This document shows, piece after piece, positions 1 through 8,274 of a DNA stretch of 64,000 bases. Under the pieces are notes generated by a model. The model saw nothing but the letters and a program-made list of their open reading frames with translations. It did no database searches and was not told where the DNA came from. The translations under genes were made by a program, and so were the position numbers. Position 1 is the stretch's first letter; each line of letters opens with the position of its first letter. Origin of the DNA: Rhodococcus sp. Leaf278 (GTDB lineage: Bacteria; Actinomycetota; Actinomycetes; Mycobacteriales; Mycobacteriaceae); contig NZ_LMRR01000042.1 of the NCBI RefSeq assembly GCF_001426085.1, forward strand, positions 212,129-276,128. Direction: 5' to 3'.

Positions 1-1
1 C

Positions 2-1696
2 CGCGACAACGGCATCGGCATGTCCAGGTCCGAGGTGATCGACCTGATCGGCACGCTCGCCAAGTCCGGCACCGCCGAGGTGCGCAAGAAGCTCAAGGAA
101 GCCAAGGATGCAGCTGCGTCCGAGGAACTGATCGGCCAGTTCGGCATCGGCTTCTACTCCACGTTCATGGTGGCCGAGAAGGTCACGCTGCTCACCCGCA
201 AAGCCGGCGAGAGCACTGCCACCAAGTGGGAGTCCACCGGCGAGGGCACCTACGAGATCACCGACGTCGACGACGCCCCGCAGGGCTCCTCGGTGACATT
301 GGCCCTCAAGCCGGCCGACGAGGAGGACCACCTCCACGACTACGCGTCCGAGCGCAAGATCAAGGAACTGGTCAAGAAGTACTCCGACTTCATTGCCTGG
401 CCCATTCGCATCGACGTCGAAAAGCGCGTCAAGAGTGACGAAGAGGGCGGCGAGGACACGGTCACGATCGAGACCGAAACGATCAACTCGCAGAAGGCAC
501 TGTGGACCCGCTCCAAGGACGAGGTGTCCGAGGAGGAATACAAGGAGTTCTACAAGCACGTCAGCCACGCTTGGGACGAGCCGCTCGAGGTCATTCCCTT
601 CAAGGCCGAGGGCACGTTCGAATACCAAGCGCTGCTGTTCATTCCGTCGCAGGCACCGTTCGACCTCTTCATGCGCGAGAGCAAGGCCGGCGTGCACCTG
701 TACGTCAAGCGCGTGTTCATCATGGACGACTCGCAGGAACTGCTGCCCGAGTACCTGCGCTTCGTCAAGGGTGTCGTCGACGCAGCAGACCTCTCGCTCA
801 ACGTCTCTCGCGAGATCCTGCAGCAGGATCGGCAGATCCGCGCGATCCGCCGACGCCTCACCAAGAAGGTGCTCTCGACGGTCAAGGAGCTGCAGAGCGA
901 GCAGCCCGACAAGTACAAGACGCTGTGGTCGCAGTTCGGCACGGTCCTCAAGGAGGGCCTGATCTCCGACAACGACAACCGCGAAACCCTCTTGGGCATC
1001 GCGTCGTTCGCGTCCACCAACTCCGAGGAGGGCGTGACCACCCTCGCCGAGTACGTCGACCGGATGAAGGACGGGCAGCAGCAGATCTACTACATGACGG
1101 GCGAATCCCGTCAGCAGATCGAGAGCTCGCCGCACATGGAGGCCTTCAAGGCTCGCGGGCTCGAGGTGCTCCTCCTCACCGATTCGGTCGACGAGGTGTG
1201 GGTCGGCAACGTCACCGAATTCGACGGAAAGTCGTTCCAGTCCATCGCCAAGGGCGAGGTGGACCTCGACACCGAGGAGGAGAAGAAGGAGTCCGAGGCC
1301 AAGCGCGAGGAGCAGGACAAGGAATTCGCCGACCTGCTCACCTGGCTCACCGAGACCCTCGGCGAGGACGTGAAGGAGGTACGTCTGTCGACGCGCCTGA
1401 CGACGTCACCGGCCTGCGTCGTCGGCGACGAGTTCAGCTTCTCTCCGCAGCTCGAGAAGATGTACAAGGCGTCGGGACAGTTCGTGCCGACCTCCAAGCG
1501 CATCCTCGAACTCAACCCCACCCATGATCTGGTGACGGGATTGAAGAAGGCTCGCGAGGATCGCAGTGACGACCCGCACCTCGCCGAGACCGCCGAATTG
1601 CTCTACGCGACGGCACTTCTCGCCGAAGGTACGGAACTGAAGGATCCGGCGAAGTTCTCCAAGCTCCTCGCCGATCGCCTAACCCGCACGGTGTAA
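2..1696 (+). CDS. htpG: Molecular chaperone HtpG (Hsp90), 5' end missing
   Basis: This is the cytoplasmic ATP-dependent Hsp90 chaperone. The reading frame is open from base 2, so the first roughly 80 residues lie outside the window and 564 residues are visible. The ATPase motif DNGIGM is at the very start, followed by the ATP-lid motif GQFGIGFYS at about residue 45. The middle-domain motif NVSREILQQ lies near residue 265, with the dimerisation domain after it. The gene converges on a permease gene, with a stem-loop between the two. Identification is secure; only the true start is unknown. Confidence 0.97.
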   Translation, partial: RDNGIGMSRSEVIDLIGTLAKSGTAEVRKKLKEAKDAAASEELIGQFGIGFYSTFMVAEKVTLLTRKAGESTATKWESTGEGTYEITDVDDAPQGSSVTLALKPADEEDHLHDYASERKIKELVKKYSDFIAWPIRIDVEKRVKSDEEGGEDTVTIETETINSQKALWTRSKDEVSEEEYKEFYKHVSHAWDEPLEVIPFKAEGTFEYQALLFIPSQAPFDLFMRESKAGVHLYVKRVFIMDDSQELLPEYLRFVKGVVDAADLSLNVSREILQQDRQIRAIRRRLTKKVLSTVKELQSEQPDKYKTLWSQFGTVLKEGLISDNDNRETLLGIASFASTNSEEGVTTLAEYVDRMKDGQQQIYYMTGESRQQIESSPHMEAFKARGLEVLLLTDSVDEVWVGNVTEFDGKSFQSIAKGEVDLDTEEEKKESEAKREEQDKEFADLLTWLTETLGEDVKEVRLSTRLTTSPACVVGDEFSFSPQLEKMYKASGQFVPTSKRILELNPTHDLVTGLKKAREDRSDDPHLAETAELLYATALLAEGTELKDPAKFSKLLADRLTRTV

Positions 1697-1710
1697 GGGC
1701 TTCGCCCGTC

Positions 1711-1750
1711 GTGCGCGTTTTGCGCCCCTGTGGGTACGCAAAACGCGCAC
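1711..1750. terminator. Stem-loop of the GTGCGCGTTTTGCG repeat family, bidirectional terminator
   Basis: A perfect 14-bp inverted repeat (GTGCGCGTTTTGCG at 1711-1724, complement at 1737-1750) encloses a 12-base loop. It sits between the convergent ends of htpG and the NCS1 permease. The same arm, with the six bases before it also identical, recurs at 24316-24363, so this is a dispersed family. Terminator function is inferred from placement; there is no clear U-tract. Confidence 0.7.
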
Positions 1751-1766
1751 GTGCGGCGCGGCGGGC

Positions 1767-3413
1767 TCACTGCGGGGGCAGGATGTGCTCACCCGTCTTG
1801 TCGGTGCTCAGCGACAGGGAGCTGATGTACTGCTTCTCCCCGTTCGGCCCCGGCACGTTGGACGCGATCATGTCGGGTCGCTCGAATTCCATGCCACTGA
1901 CGTGGCACATCACGAGCTCGTCGGACGGGTTGCCGTGCTCGTCGAACATCGGTAGATCGATACCGTCGTCTGTGCGCCGCAGGTAGTACTTGCCCTTGGT
2001 CGCCATCGCCAGGATGGGCGGAAGTACCAGTGCGAGAACGAGAGCCACGATCGGCGAATACGGTTTGATCGCAGATCCGAAGGCACCGAAGAACACCAGA
2101 ATCGACAGGATCGCCGATACCGCCATCGATCCGAAGCCCACCGGGTTGATGTTGTAGAGCATGCCGCGTCGGAACTCGGGCACCTTGGGCGAGAGCTTCA
2201 GGATGTACTTGTTGAAGACGATGTCCGAGGCCACGACGGCGATCCATGCGATACCGCAGTTGGCGTAGAAGCCGAGGATGCTGTTGAGGAAGTCGAACAT
2301 GTTGGCTTCCATCAGGATCAGCGCGATCGCGAGATTGAACAGCACGAACACCATGCGGCCGGGGTACGTCTTGGTGAGGCGGGTGTAGGAGTTGGTCCAT
2401 GCCAGCGATCCGGAATAGGCGTTGGTCACGTTGATCTTGATCTGGCTGATGACGACCAGGATCACCGCGAGGGTCATCGCGAGCCAACCCGGCATGAAGT
2501 TCTCATAGATCTCCAGGAACTGGTGCACCGGCTCGTTGGCAATCGTCGATCCGTCGACGACGTTGGCGATCAGATACACGGCGAGGAACAGACCGACGAC
2601 CTGCTTGAGCGCACCGAAGATGACCCAGCCCGGTCCAGCGAGAAGCACTGCCGTCCACCAGCGTCGAGAATTTTCCGGTGTCTTCGGCGGCATGAATCGT
2701 AGGTAGTCGATCTGCTCGGCGATCTGCGCGATGAGCGAGAGACACACGCCCGCGGCCAGCAATGCCGATCCGACATTGACGCCCTTACCGTCGGCTCCGT
2801 CCTGACCGCCGTAGGCGAAGAACTCCCCGACCGAATCGGGATTGCTGATCACCAGGTAGACGAACGGCAACACCATCAGCACGAGCCACAGCGGGGTGGT
2901 CCAGACCTGCAGCTTGGCAAGGGCTTTCATACCGTAGATCACCAACGGAATCACCATGATGGTCGAGACCGCGTACCCGATGGGCAACGGAATACTCAGC
3001 CCCAGTTCGAGTCCTTGCGCCATGATCGAACCTTCGAGCGCGAAGAAGATGAACGTGAACGTCGCAAAGATGACGTTGGTGACCACCGAACCGTAGTACC
3101 CGAATCCGCTTCCCCGAGTGATCAAATCGAGGTCGATGTTGTAGCGGGCGGCATAGTAGGCGAGCGGGAGCCCGGTCAGGAAGATCACGACGGCGAACAC
3201 CAGGATGCCCCAGAGCGCGTTCCCGGTTCCGTACGAGATTCCGATATTGGCACCGATGGCGAAGTCCGCGAGATACGCGATTCCGCCGAGTGCGGACGTC
3301 GCGACAACACCGGTTCCCCACTTGCGGTAGCTACGCGGCGCGAAGCGCAGCGTGTAGTCCTCGAGCGTCTCTTTCAGCGCGGTGTCTGTCGGCGCAGGCT
3401 GTACGGCGGTCAT
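1767..3413 (-). CDS. NCS1-family nucleobase/hydantoin-type permease
   Basis: This is a 548-residue polytopic membrane protein with about twelve hydrophobic segments, of the nucleobase:cation symporter-1 family (cytosine, purine, allantoin or hydantoin uptake). The N-terminal tail is soluble, the first helix begins near residue 40, and a hydrophilic C-terminal tail of about 60 residues follows the last helix. It lies 103 bases downstream of sigD on the same strand, so it could be read from the sigD promoter or its own. The substrate cannot be told from sequence. The C-terminal tail is longer than in enteric CodB. Confidence 0.85.
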   Translation of the reverse strand: MTAVQPAPTDTALKETLEDYTLRFAPRSYRKWGTGVVATSALGGIAYLADFAIGANIGISYGTGNALWGILVFAVVIFLTGLPLAYYAARYNIDLDLITRGSGFGYYGSVVTNVIFATFTFIFFALEGSIMAQGLELGLSIPLPIGYAVSTIMVIPLVIYGMKALAKLQVWTTPLWLVLMVLPFVYLVISNPDSVGEFFAYGGQDGADGKGVNVGSALLAAGVCLSLIAQIAEQIDYLRFMPPKTPENSRRWWTAVLLAGPGWVIFGALKQVVGLFLAVYLIANVVDGSTIANEPVHQFLEIYENFMPGWLAMTLAVILVVISQIKINVTNAYSGSLAWTNSYTRLTKTYPGRMVFVLFNLAIALILMEANMFDFLNSILGFYANCGIAWIAVVASDIVFNKYILKLSPKVPEFRRGMLYNINPVGFGSMAVSAILSILVFFGAFGSAIKPYSPIVALVLALVLPPILAMATKGKYYLRRTDDGIDLPMFDEHGNPSDELVMCHVSGMEFERPDMIASNVPGPNGEKQYISSLSLSTDKTGEHILPPQ

Positions 3414-3516
3414 GGATCAGTAACGTAGATCCGTCGCGTTGCCGTGATGTCTTACGTCTGTGTAGCTAATGTAAAAAAATCCGGCGTTTCGGACATTTCC
3501 CGCGTTCGAGGCTCTA

Positions 3517-4098
3517 TCAGGCGACTGCGGGTGCCGCCAGCAGCGAGAAGTTGGACAGTTCGGCACGGAGCATGTTCATCGCCCGATGCTGAGCCACCCG
3601 CACCGCACCGGCCGTCATTCCCAGCGCTTCGCCAGTTTGCGGTGCCGTCAGACCCCAGACCACTCGCATCAGAATGATCTTGCGGTACTTCGTGGGCAGA
3701 GTGTCCATCAGCGCTTGGGCATGACTACGGAGTTCGCCACCGAGAGCGAGCTGCTCCGGACCGGCGTCCTGAGACTGCTCCTCCGGCATTTCGTCGATGG
3801 AGAACGTCTGACGCAGTACCGATTTACGTCCGGCATCGGCCAACTTGTGGGCAGCGATTCCGTAGACGAAGGCCATGAAGGGCTTGCCCATGTCGCGGTA
3901 CTTGGGTATGGCGGTAACGAGCGCAAGGCACACGTCCTGCACCACATCGTCGGCGGCGACGTCGAGGTTGCCTATCCGGGCGGCGCAATATCTGCGTACC
4001 GGGGGCTGGATCAGCACGAGCACCTGCTCGAGGGCGGTTCGATCTCCCGCCACGGCATGCGGCACGACCTTTTCCAGCCTGTCCACGGTCTCGCTCAT
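3517..4098 (-). CDS. sigD: RNA polymerase sigma factor SigD (group IV / ShbA-like)
   Basis: This is a 193-residue sigma-70 factor. Region 2 contains AADDVVQDVCLA and a following PFMAFVYGIAAHKLAD stretch; region 4 contains LPTKYRKIILMRVVWGL and a helix-turn-helix ending AGAVRVAQHRAM. The layout and motifs match mycobacterial SigD and Streptomyces ShbA. A longer frame exists upstream, but the ATG at 4098 has a GAGGAG ribosome-binding site about nine bases before it and gives the usual N-terminus. No anti-sigma gene is adjacent; the next gene downstream is the NCS1 permease. Family call is firm, and orthology to SigD is likely. Confidence 0.9.
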   Translation of the reverse strand: MSETVDRLEKVVPHAVAGDRTALEQVLVLIQPPVRRYCAARIGNLDVAADDVVQDVCLALVTAIPKYRDMGKPFMAFVYGIAAHKLADAGRKSVLRQTFSIDEMPEEQSQDAGPEQLALGGELRSHAQALMDTLPTKYRKIILMRVVWGLTAPQTGEALGMTAGAVRVAQHRAMNMLRAELSNFSLLAAPAVA

Positions 4099-4295
4099 GG
4101 CCGATCTCCTCACTGGCAACGCGCGTCCTCTCCTGAACGCTCATGAGTGCTTCGGCGCAGATTCCCTTTCGGCTTGGTCGCAGCGGCTACCACATCCAAG
4201 AAGAATGTGATTCAGGTAACACGGCGTGTCGCAGGAGCGAAGTACCGGACAACACCGTCGTCGCAGCACGTGACCCTCACACCCGCGGAGCGCAC

Positions 4296-5243
4296 ATGAA
4301 CACCAGCGAGCAGATCCATCAGGTCGGTCGCCGCAGCACCGTCGCTGCCGCTGATGGCACTGCCCTGGCGGTTCGGGAATTCGGACACCCGAATGCGCCG
4401 CTGACCGCGGTGTTCGTGCATGGGCACTGCCTGCGCATGCAGTCGTGGACCGATCTGCGTCGACAGGTGGAGCAGACCTGGGGAGACGACGTACGAATCG
4501 TGATGTACGACCACCGGGGCCACGGGGAATCGAGTGCGGCCACCTCGGAGAGCTGCACCATCGATCAGCTCGGCGAGGATCTGGCCGACGTGATCCGCGC
4601 GGTCGTACCGGTGGGACCGTTCGTCGTGATCGGACACTCCATGGGCGGAATGACGGCGCTGTCCTACGCGCGCCAGTACCCCGACGCCATCGGCACGCGT
4701 CTGGTCGGGGTCGGGTTGATCGCAACGTCCGCGGGCGGCATCACCGACGACGGACTCGGTAGTTGCCTTGCGCATCCGGCTGTGTCTGCGTTTCAGGCGG
4801 CTGTTCGACGCGCCCCTCGACTGATGTCGGGTGCCAAGAAACTCAGTCGCGGTGTGTGTGCGCCGATAGTGCGGACGGCCGGATGCGGATCCCGAAAGGT
4901 GAGCCCCCGGGTGGTGACACTGGCGACGGCGATGCTCGGGGAGACGTCCATCGTGACGATGGCAGGATTCCTCGGGGCTTTCTGCGCACTCGACGAAGTG
5001 GCCGGCCTGGCCGCGCTCGCCTCGATTCCCACCTTGGTGCTCTGCGGCTCGGACGACCTGATGACCCCGATGCGACACTCGGAAACCCTTGCCGCCCATC
5101 TTCCCGACGCACGGCTGGTGCGCGTCGCGCAGGCCGGACACATGGTGATTCTCGAACGAGCACACGAGGTGGCGGACGCCGTCGTAGAACTCGTGACGGC
5201 AGCTCGGCGTGCTCACGTGGGCGATCTCGCCCTGGCTCGGTAG
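4296..5243 (+). CDS. Alpha/beta hydrolase
   Basis: This is a 315-residue serine hydrolase of the alpha/beta fold. The nucleophile elbow GHSMGG places Ser115, the acid is probably Asp254 in GSDDLMTP, and the base is His282 in AGHMV. An oxyanion motif HGHC lies near residue 42. The frame extends upstream to 4143, but the ATG at 4296 follows a GCGGAG ribosome-binding site and starts just before the conserved fold. It diverges from sigD and converges on a secreted-protein gene. Substrate is unknown; esterases, peroxidases and lactonases share these motifs. Confidence 0.85.
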   Translation: MNTSEQIHQVGRRSTVAAADGTALAVREFGHPNAPLTAVFVHGHCLRMQSWTDLRRQVEQTWGDDVRIVMYDHRGHGESSAATSESCTIDQLGEDLADVIRAVVPVGPFVVIGHSMGGMTALSYARQYPDAIGTRLVGVGLIATSAGGITDDGLGSCLAHPAVSAFQAAVRRAPRLMSGAKKLSRGVCAPIVRTAGCGSRKVSPRVVTLATAMLGETSIVTMAGFLGAFCALDEVAGLAALASIPTLVLCGSDDLMTPMRHSETLAAHLPDARLVRVAQAGHMVILERAHEVADAVVELVTAARRAHVGDLALAR

Positions 5244-5255
5244 ACCTCCGGACGA

Positions 5256-5291
5256 CTGTGGCCCACACCGGATATCCGATGCGGGCCACAG
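5256..5291. terminator. Long symmetric dyad between convergent genes
   Basis: Arms CTGTGGCCC (5256-5264) and GGGCCACAG (5283-5291) flank a central perfect palindrome CGGATATCCG (5269-5278), all on the same axis at 5273.5. The dyad lies between the stops of the alpha/beta hydrolase and the secreted protein, so it would serve both strands as a terminator. There is no U-tract, which is common in actinobacteria. Confidence 0.65.
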
Positions 5292-5303
5292 CTTTACGGT
5301 GTA

Positions 5304-5978
5304 CTACTTCTTGACTGCGGGCGGAGCGTTGAGGAGCTGGATGAACTGTCCGGCGTTGGCTGCAACCGCACCGAGGCCACCGCCGGCGGTACCGGCAAGC
5401 GATCCGATGGAACCGAGAGCGATCGCGCCGATGACACAGCCGCCGATGGGGCCCATTCCGAGGAGAGTTGCGACCGGGGCAGTCACGACGACTCCGGTGA
5501 TGATTCCGAGGATGCATCCGCCGACGATTCCGGTTGCAGCACCGAGGAATCCGCCGACAGAAGCCGTGAGGCTGAGGTTGTCCTTGACGCCTGCGACTGC
5601 GGCGGGCAGGTCGACCTGCTGCAGGCCGGGAAGGGAGGTGGAGACCGGGGTTGCCGCGGCAGGTGAGGCATCGGCGGTCAGGGTGGCGTGGTTTCCGTCG
5701 ATGACGGCGGCGACGGGGTGCGAGAAACCGTCCGCGGCAATGGCCAGCGGTACGGATTCGACCAGTGCGCCATTGGCGTCACGGACAACGAGGTGGTTGT
5801 CCTCGTTGCTCAGGGTGCCGGCCGTCGTGTCGACGAGGACCTGGTTGCCGGCCTGGGTGACGTTCCACCCGACGGCAGCGGCGGGAGCCGGTGCCGGATC
5901 CGCATAGGCGGTGCCCATGGCGGTCGTCATCGCTGCAATGACCAATGCGGACGTTGCCGCGAATCGAGTCAGCTTCAT
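5304..5978 (-). CDS. Secreted glycine-zipper protein of unknown function
   Basis: This is a 224-residue exported protein. The ATG at 5978 follows an AGAGGA ribosome-binding site and opens a classic Sec signal peptide with predicted cleavage after AYA at residue 26. The mature part has about 110 soluble residues. It ends in two Gly/Ala-rich hydrophobic stretches (about residues 135-205), each with a GGC motif, and finishes in a short polar tail. The glycine-zipper pattern suggests membrane insertion or oligomerisation, and the two cysteines could form a disulphide. I recognise no enzymatic motif. Confidence 0.75.
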   Translation of the reverse strand: MKLTRFAATSALVIAAMTTAMGTAYADPAPAPAAAVGWNVTQAGNQVLVDTTAGTLSNEDNHLVVRDANGALVESVPLAIAADGFSHPVAAVIDGNHATLTADASPAAATPVSTSLPGLQQVDLPAAVAGVKDNLSLTASVGGFLGAATGIVGGCILGIITGVVVTAPVATLLGMGPIGGCVIGAIALGSIGSLAGTAGGGLGAVAANAGQFIQLLNAPPAVKK

Positions 5979-6170
5979 GTTCCTCTGTCTTTCGTCGTGT
6001 CCATCACTCGATACCGAGCAGCGAAAAACTATGGGAACGACAAGCGGGTCAGGCGAACCGAAGATGAACGAACGGGGTCGAAGCGAACAACGATCGAACG
6101 CATCAACCCAAAAGGGACACAACACTTTTCAAGTACCATGTGGTTCGTAAAGGTCGCGTACGGGTTGGCC

Positions 6171-7505
6171 CTACTTACCGAAAAGGCCAGGCTTGTTGCT
6201 GCCTCCGTGGCCCACTCCGAAGTCGTACGCGGACTCGGCGTGCTCGTGCTCGTCGAGGCCGTCGGCTTCGTGCTGTGCATCGGCACGCACACCCATGACC
6301 GCCTTGATCGCGAACGCGATGCCGGTGGTGACCACCGCGCAGTAGGCGAACACTGCCACCACCGCGATCGCCTGTACCCCCAGCTGATGCAGGCCGCCGC
6401 CGTAGAGCAGACCGTCCACACCCGCCGGCATCTGCGCACTGGCAACGAGCCCGATCATCAGCGTGCCGACGATGCCACCGACCAGGTGCACGCCGACGAC
6501 ATCGAGTGAATCGTCGTACCCGAAGCGGTATTTGAGGCCGATGGCCAGAGCGCACAGTGCACCCGACGCGATGCCGATTGCTGCGGCACCTATCGGGGTG
6601 ACTGCCGCGCACGACGGTGTGATGGCCACCAACCCGGCCACGACGCCGGAGGCCGCGCCGAACGACGTGGCGTGACCGTCCCGCCACTTCTCGACGACGA
6701 GCCAGGCGGCCATGGACAGCGCGCCGGCACCCATCGTGTTCACCAAGGCCACAGCGGCGACGCCGTCCGCGGCCAACGACGACCCCGCGTTGAAGCCGAA
6801 CCAACCGAACCACAGCAATCCGGCACCGAGCATGACGGCCGGAAGGTTGTGTGGGCGCATGGGATCTCGCGGCCACCCGCTCCGCTTGCCGACCACGAGC
6901 GCAAGCACCAGCCCGGCGACTCCGGCGTTGATCTCCACCGCGGTACCGCCGGCGAAGTCGATCGCGCCGAGCTTGTTGGTCAACCATCCACCGAACTCAC
7001 TGGTGAGTCCGTCGAGCGAGAACACCCAGTGCGCCACCGGGAAATACACGAGGGTGGACCACAACGCCGCGAACAGCACCCAGGGAACGAACCGCATGCG
7101 GTCTGCGACAGCGCCGGAGATCAGCGCCACCGTTACCATGGCGAATCCGGCCTGGAATGCCGCGAACACCAGTGCCGGAACGGTTCCCACCAACGGAATC
7201 GATACCGCTCCCCCGGCCGAGGTGTACACCCCGCCGAGCAAACCCTCGAAACCGGCGTACTGCAACGGGTTTCCGATCCACCCGCCGATCACGTTGTCGC
7301 CGAACACCATCGAGAAGCCGAACGCCAACCACAGCAGCCACACCACGGCGATGGCCGACAGGCTCATCATCATCATGTTCAGCACGCTCTTCGAGCGCAC
7401 CATGCCGCCGTAGAAGAAGGCCAGGCCGGGCGTCATCAGCAGCACCAGCGCAGTACTGGCCAGCAGCCAGGCGGTATCGCCCGCGTCGGGCGCTCCGCTG
7501 ATCAC
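6171..7505 (-). CDS. amt: Ammonium transporter (Amt/MEP/Rh family)
   Basis: This is a 444-residue, roughly eleven-helix ammonium channel/transporter. Visible family features are TPGLAFFYGGMVR near the N-terminus, the pore histidine regions VAHWVFSLDG and VGVHLVGGIVG, and the signature FGWFGFNAGSS. A histidine- and acid-rich cytoplasmic tail ends the protein. I chose the GTG at 7505 because it overlaps the echA6 stop as GTGA; the longer frame would run inside echA6. Expression is therefore coupled to echA6, which is odd for a nitrogen-uptake gene. No glnK or glnD follows; the secreted-protein gene comes next. Confidence 0.93.
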   Translation of the reverse strand: MISGAPDAGDTAWLLASTALVLLMTPGLAFFYGGMVRSKSVLNMMMMSLSAIAVVWLLWLAFGFSMVFGDNVIGGWIGNPLQYAGFEGLLGGVYTSAGGAVSIPLVGTVPALVFAAFQAGFAMVTVALISGAVADRMRFVPWVLFAALWSTLVYFPVAHWVFSLDGLTSEFGGWLTNKLGAIDFAGGTAVEINAGVAGLVLALVVGKRSGWPRDPMRPHNLPAVMLGAGLLWFGWFGFNAGSSLAADGVAAVALVNTMGAGALSMAAWLVVEKWRDGHATSFGAASGVVAGLVAITPSCAAVTPIGAAAIGIASGALCALAIGLKYRFGYDDSLDVVGVHLVGGIVGTLMIGLVASAQMPAGVDGLLYGGGLHQLGVQAIAVVAVFAYCAVVTTGIAFAIKAVMGVRADAQHEADGLDEHEHAESAYDFGVGHGGSNKPGLFGK

Positions 7506-8233
7506 TTGCCCACGAACTTCGGCTTGCGCTTCTCGGCACGTGCGCGGCGCGCTTCCTTCATGTCCTCGCTGCTCCACGCGGCTTCGAATGCGGCCTGCTG
7601 CTCCGGCGTCGGATCATCGTGAATCTCGTCGTCGTTGAACACGAGCTTGAGGTGTTTCAGGGCCAGCGGAGCGAGTTCGGTGATCGACTGTGCCCACTGC
7701 GTCGCAACGCCCCGGTCGCCGAGTTTGTTGGCCAGCCCGCACGTGTACGCCTGCTCTGCGTGCACCCGCTCCCCGCCGAGCAGAATCGTGCGCGCCACTC
7801 CCCCACCGGCGAGCGCAGCCAACCGTCGGATGGTCCAGTTGCTCACCGCGATACCGAGGCGCGTCGAAGGGATCTCGAAAAATGCGTCGGGCGCGACCAC
7901 CCGCAGATCGCAGGCGATCGCCAACTGGGTGCCTGCCCCCACGGCCGGACCGTTGATCGCCGCGACCACCGGAATCGACACGGACTCGACGGCGATCAAC
8001 ATCTCTTCGAGAATCTGCCCGAACGAGTCCGGAAACGCATCACCGGTCAGATCCGCGCCCGCACAGAAGGTGGTGCCCTGCCCGGTGATGACGAGAACCC
8101 GGGCCCCGTCACGCTCGGCCTGTTCGACACCCTGGCGCACGGCAAGACACAGCTCCGTGTTCAACGCATTGCGTCGATCCGGCCGCTGCAATTCGAGAGT
8201 GACGACATCGCCGTCACGAGAGAGTCCGATCAC
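7502..8233 (-). CDS. echA6: EchA6-like crotonase, probably non-catalytic acyl-CoA binder
   Basis: This is a 243-residue enoyl-CoA hydratase-fold protein. Length and sequence blocks (ELQRPDRRNALN, FCAGADLTGDAF, CDLRVVAPDAFF, EKRKPKF at the end) match M. tuberculosis EchA6 closely. The two glutamates that catalyse hydration in true hydratases are replaced: TQL at Gln103 instead of CEL, and PST at Ser123 instead of PEI. Mycobacterial EchA6 binds long-chain acyl-CoA and hands it to FAS-II for mycolate synthesis, so the same role is inferred here. It heads a two-gene unit with amt and diverges from a flavin monooxygenase. Confidence 0.88.
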   Translation of the reverse strand: MIGLSRDGDVVTLELQRPDRRNALNTELCLAVRQGVEQAERDGARVLVITGQGTTFCAGADLTGDAFPDSFGQILEEMLIAVESVSIPVVAAINGPAVGAGTQLAIACDLRVVAPDAFFEIPSTRLGIAVSNWTIRRLAALAGGGVARTILLGGERVHAEQAYTCGLANKLGDRGVATQWAQSITELAPLALKHLKLVFNDDEIHDDPTPEQQAAFEAAWSSEDMKEARRARAEKRKPKFVGK

Positions 8234-8274
8234 GAAAGCAGAGGTTACCGACCAGTACCGGTTTTACCTACTGG

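Noticed and set aside
340-1527. Several long frames on both strands inside htpG
   Set aside because: They are shadows of a high-GC coding sequence; only one frame carries Hsp90 motifs.
3414-3516. Riboswitch upstream of the NCS1 permease
   Set aside because: Only a 5-bp inverted repeat (GGATC-N9-GATCC) near the start codon; no purine or thiamine aptamer pattern seen.
5979-6170. Hidden gene or RNA in the gap between the secreted protein and amt
   Set aside because: No frame with a start and ribosome-binding site, and no strong hairpin. Nothing supportable.
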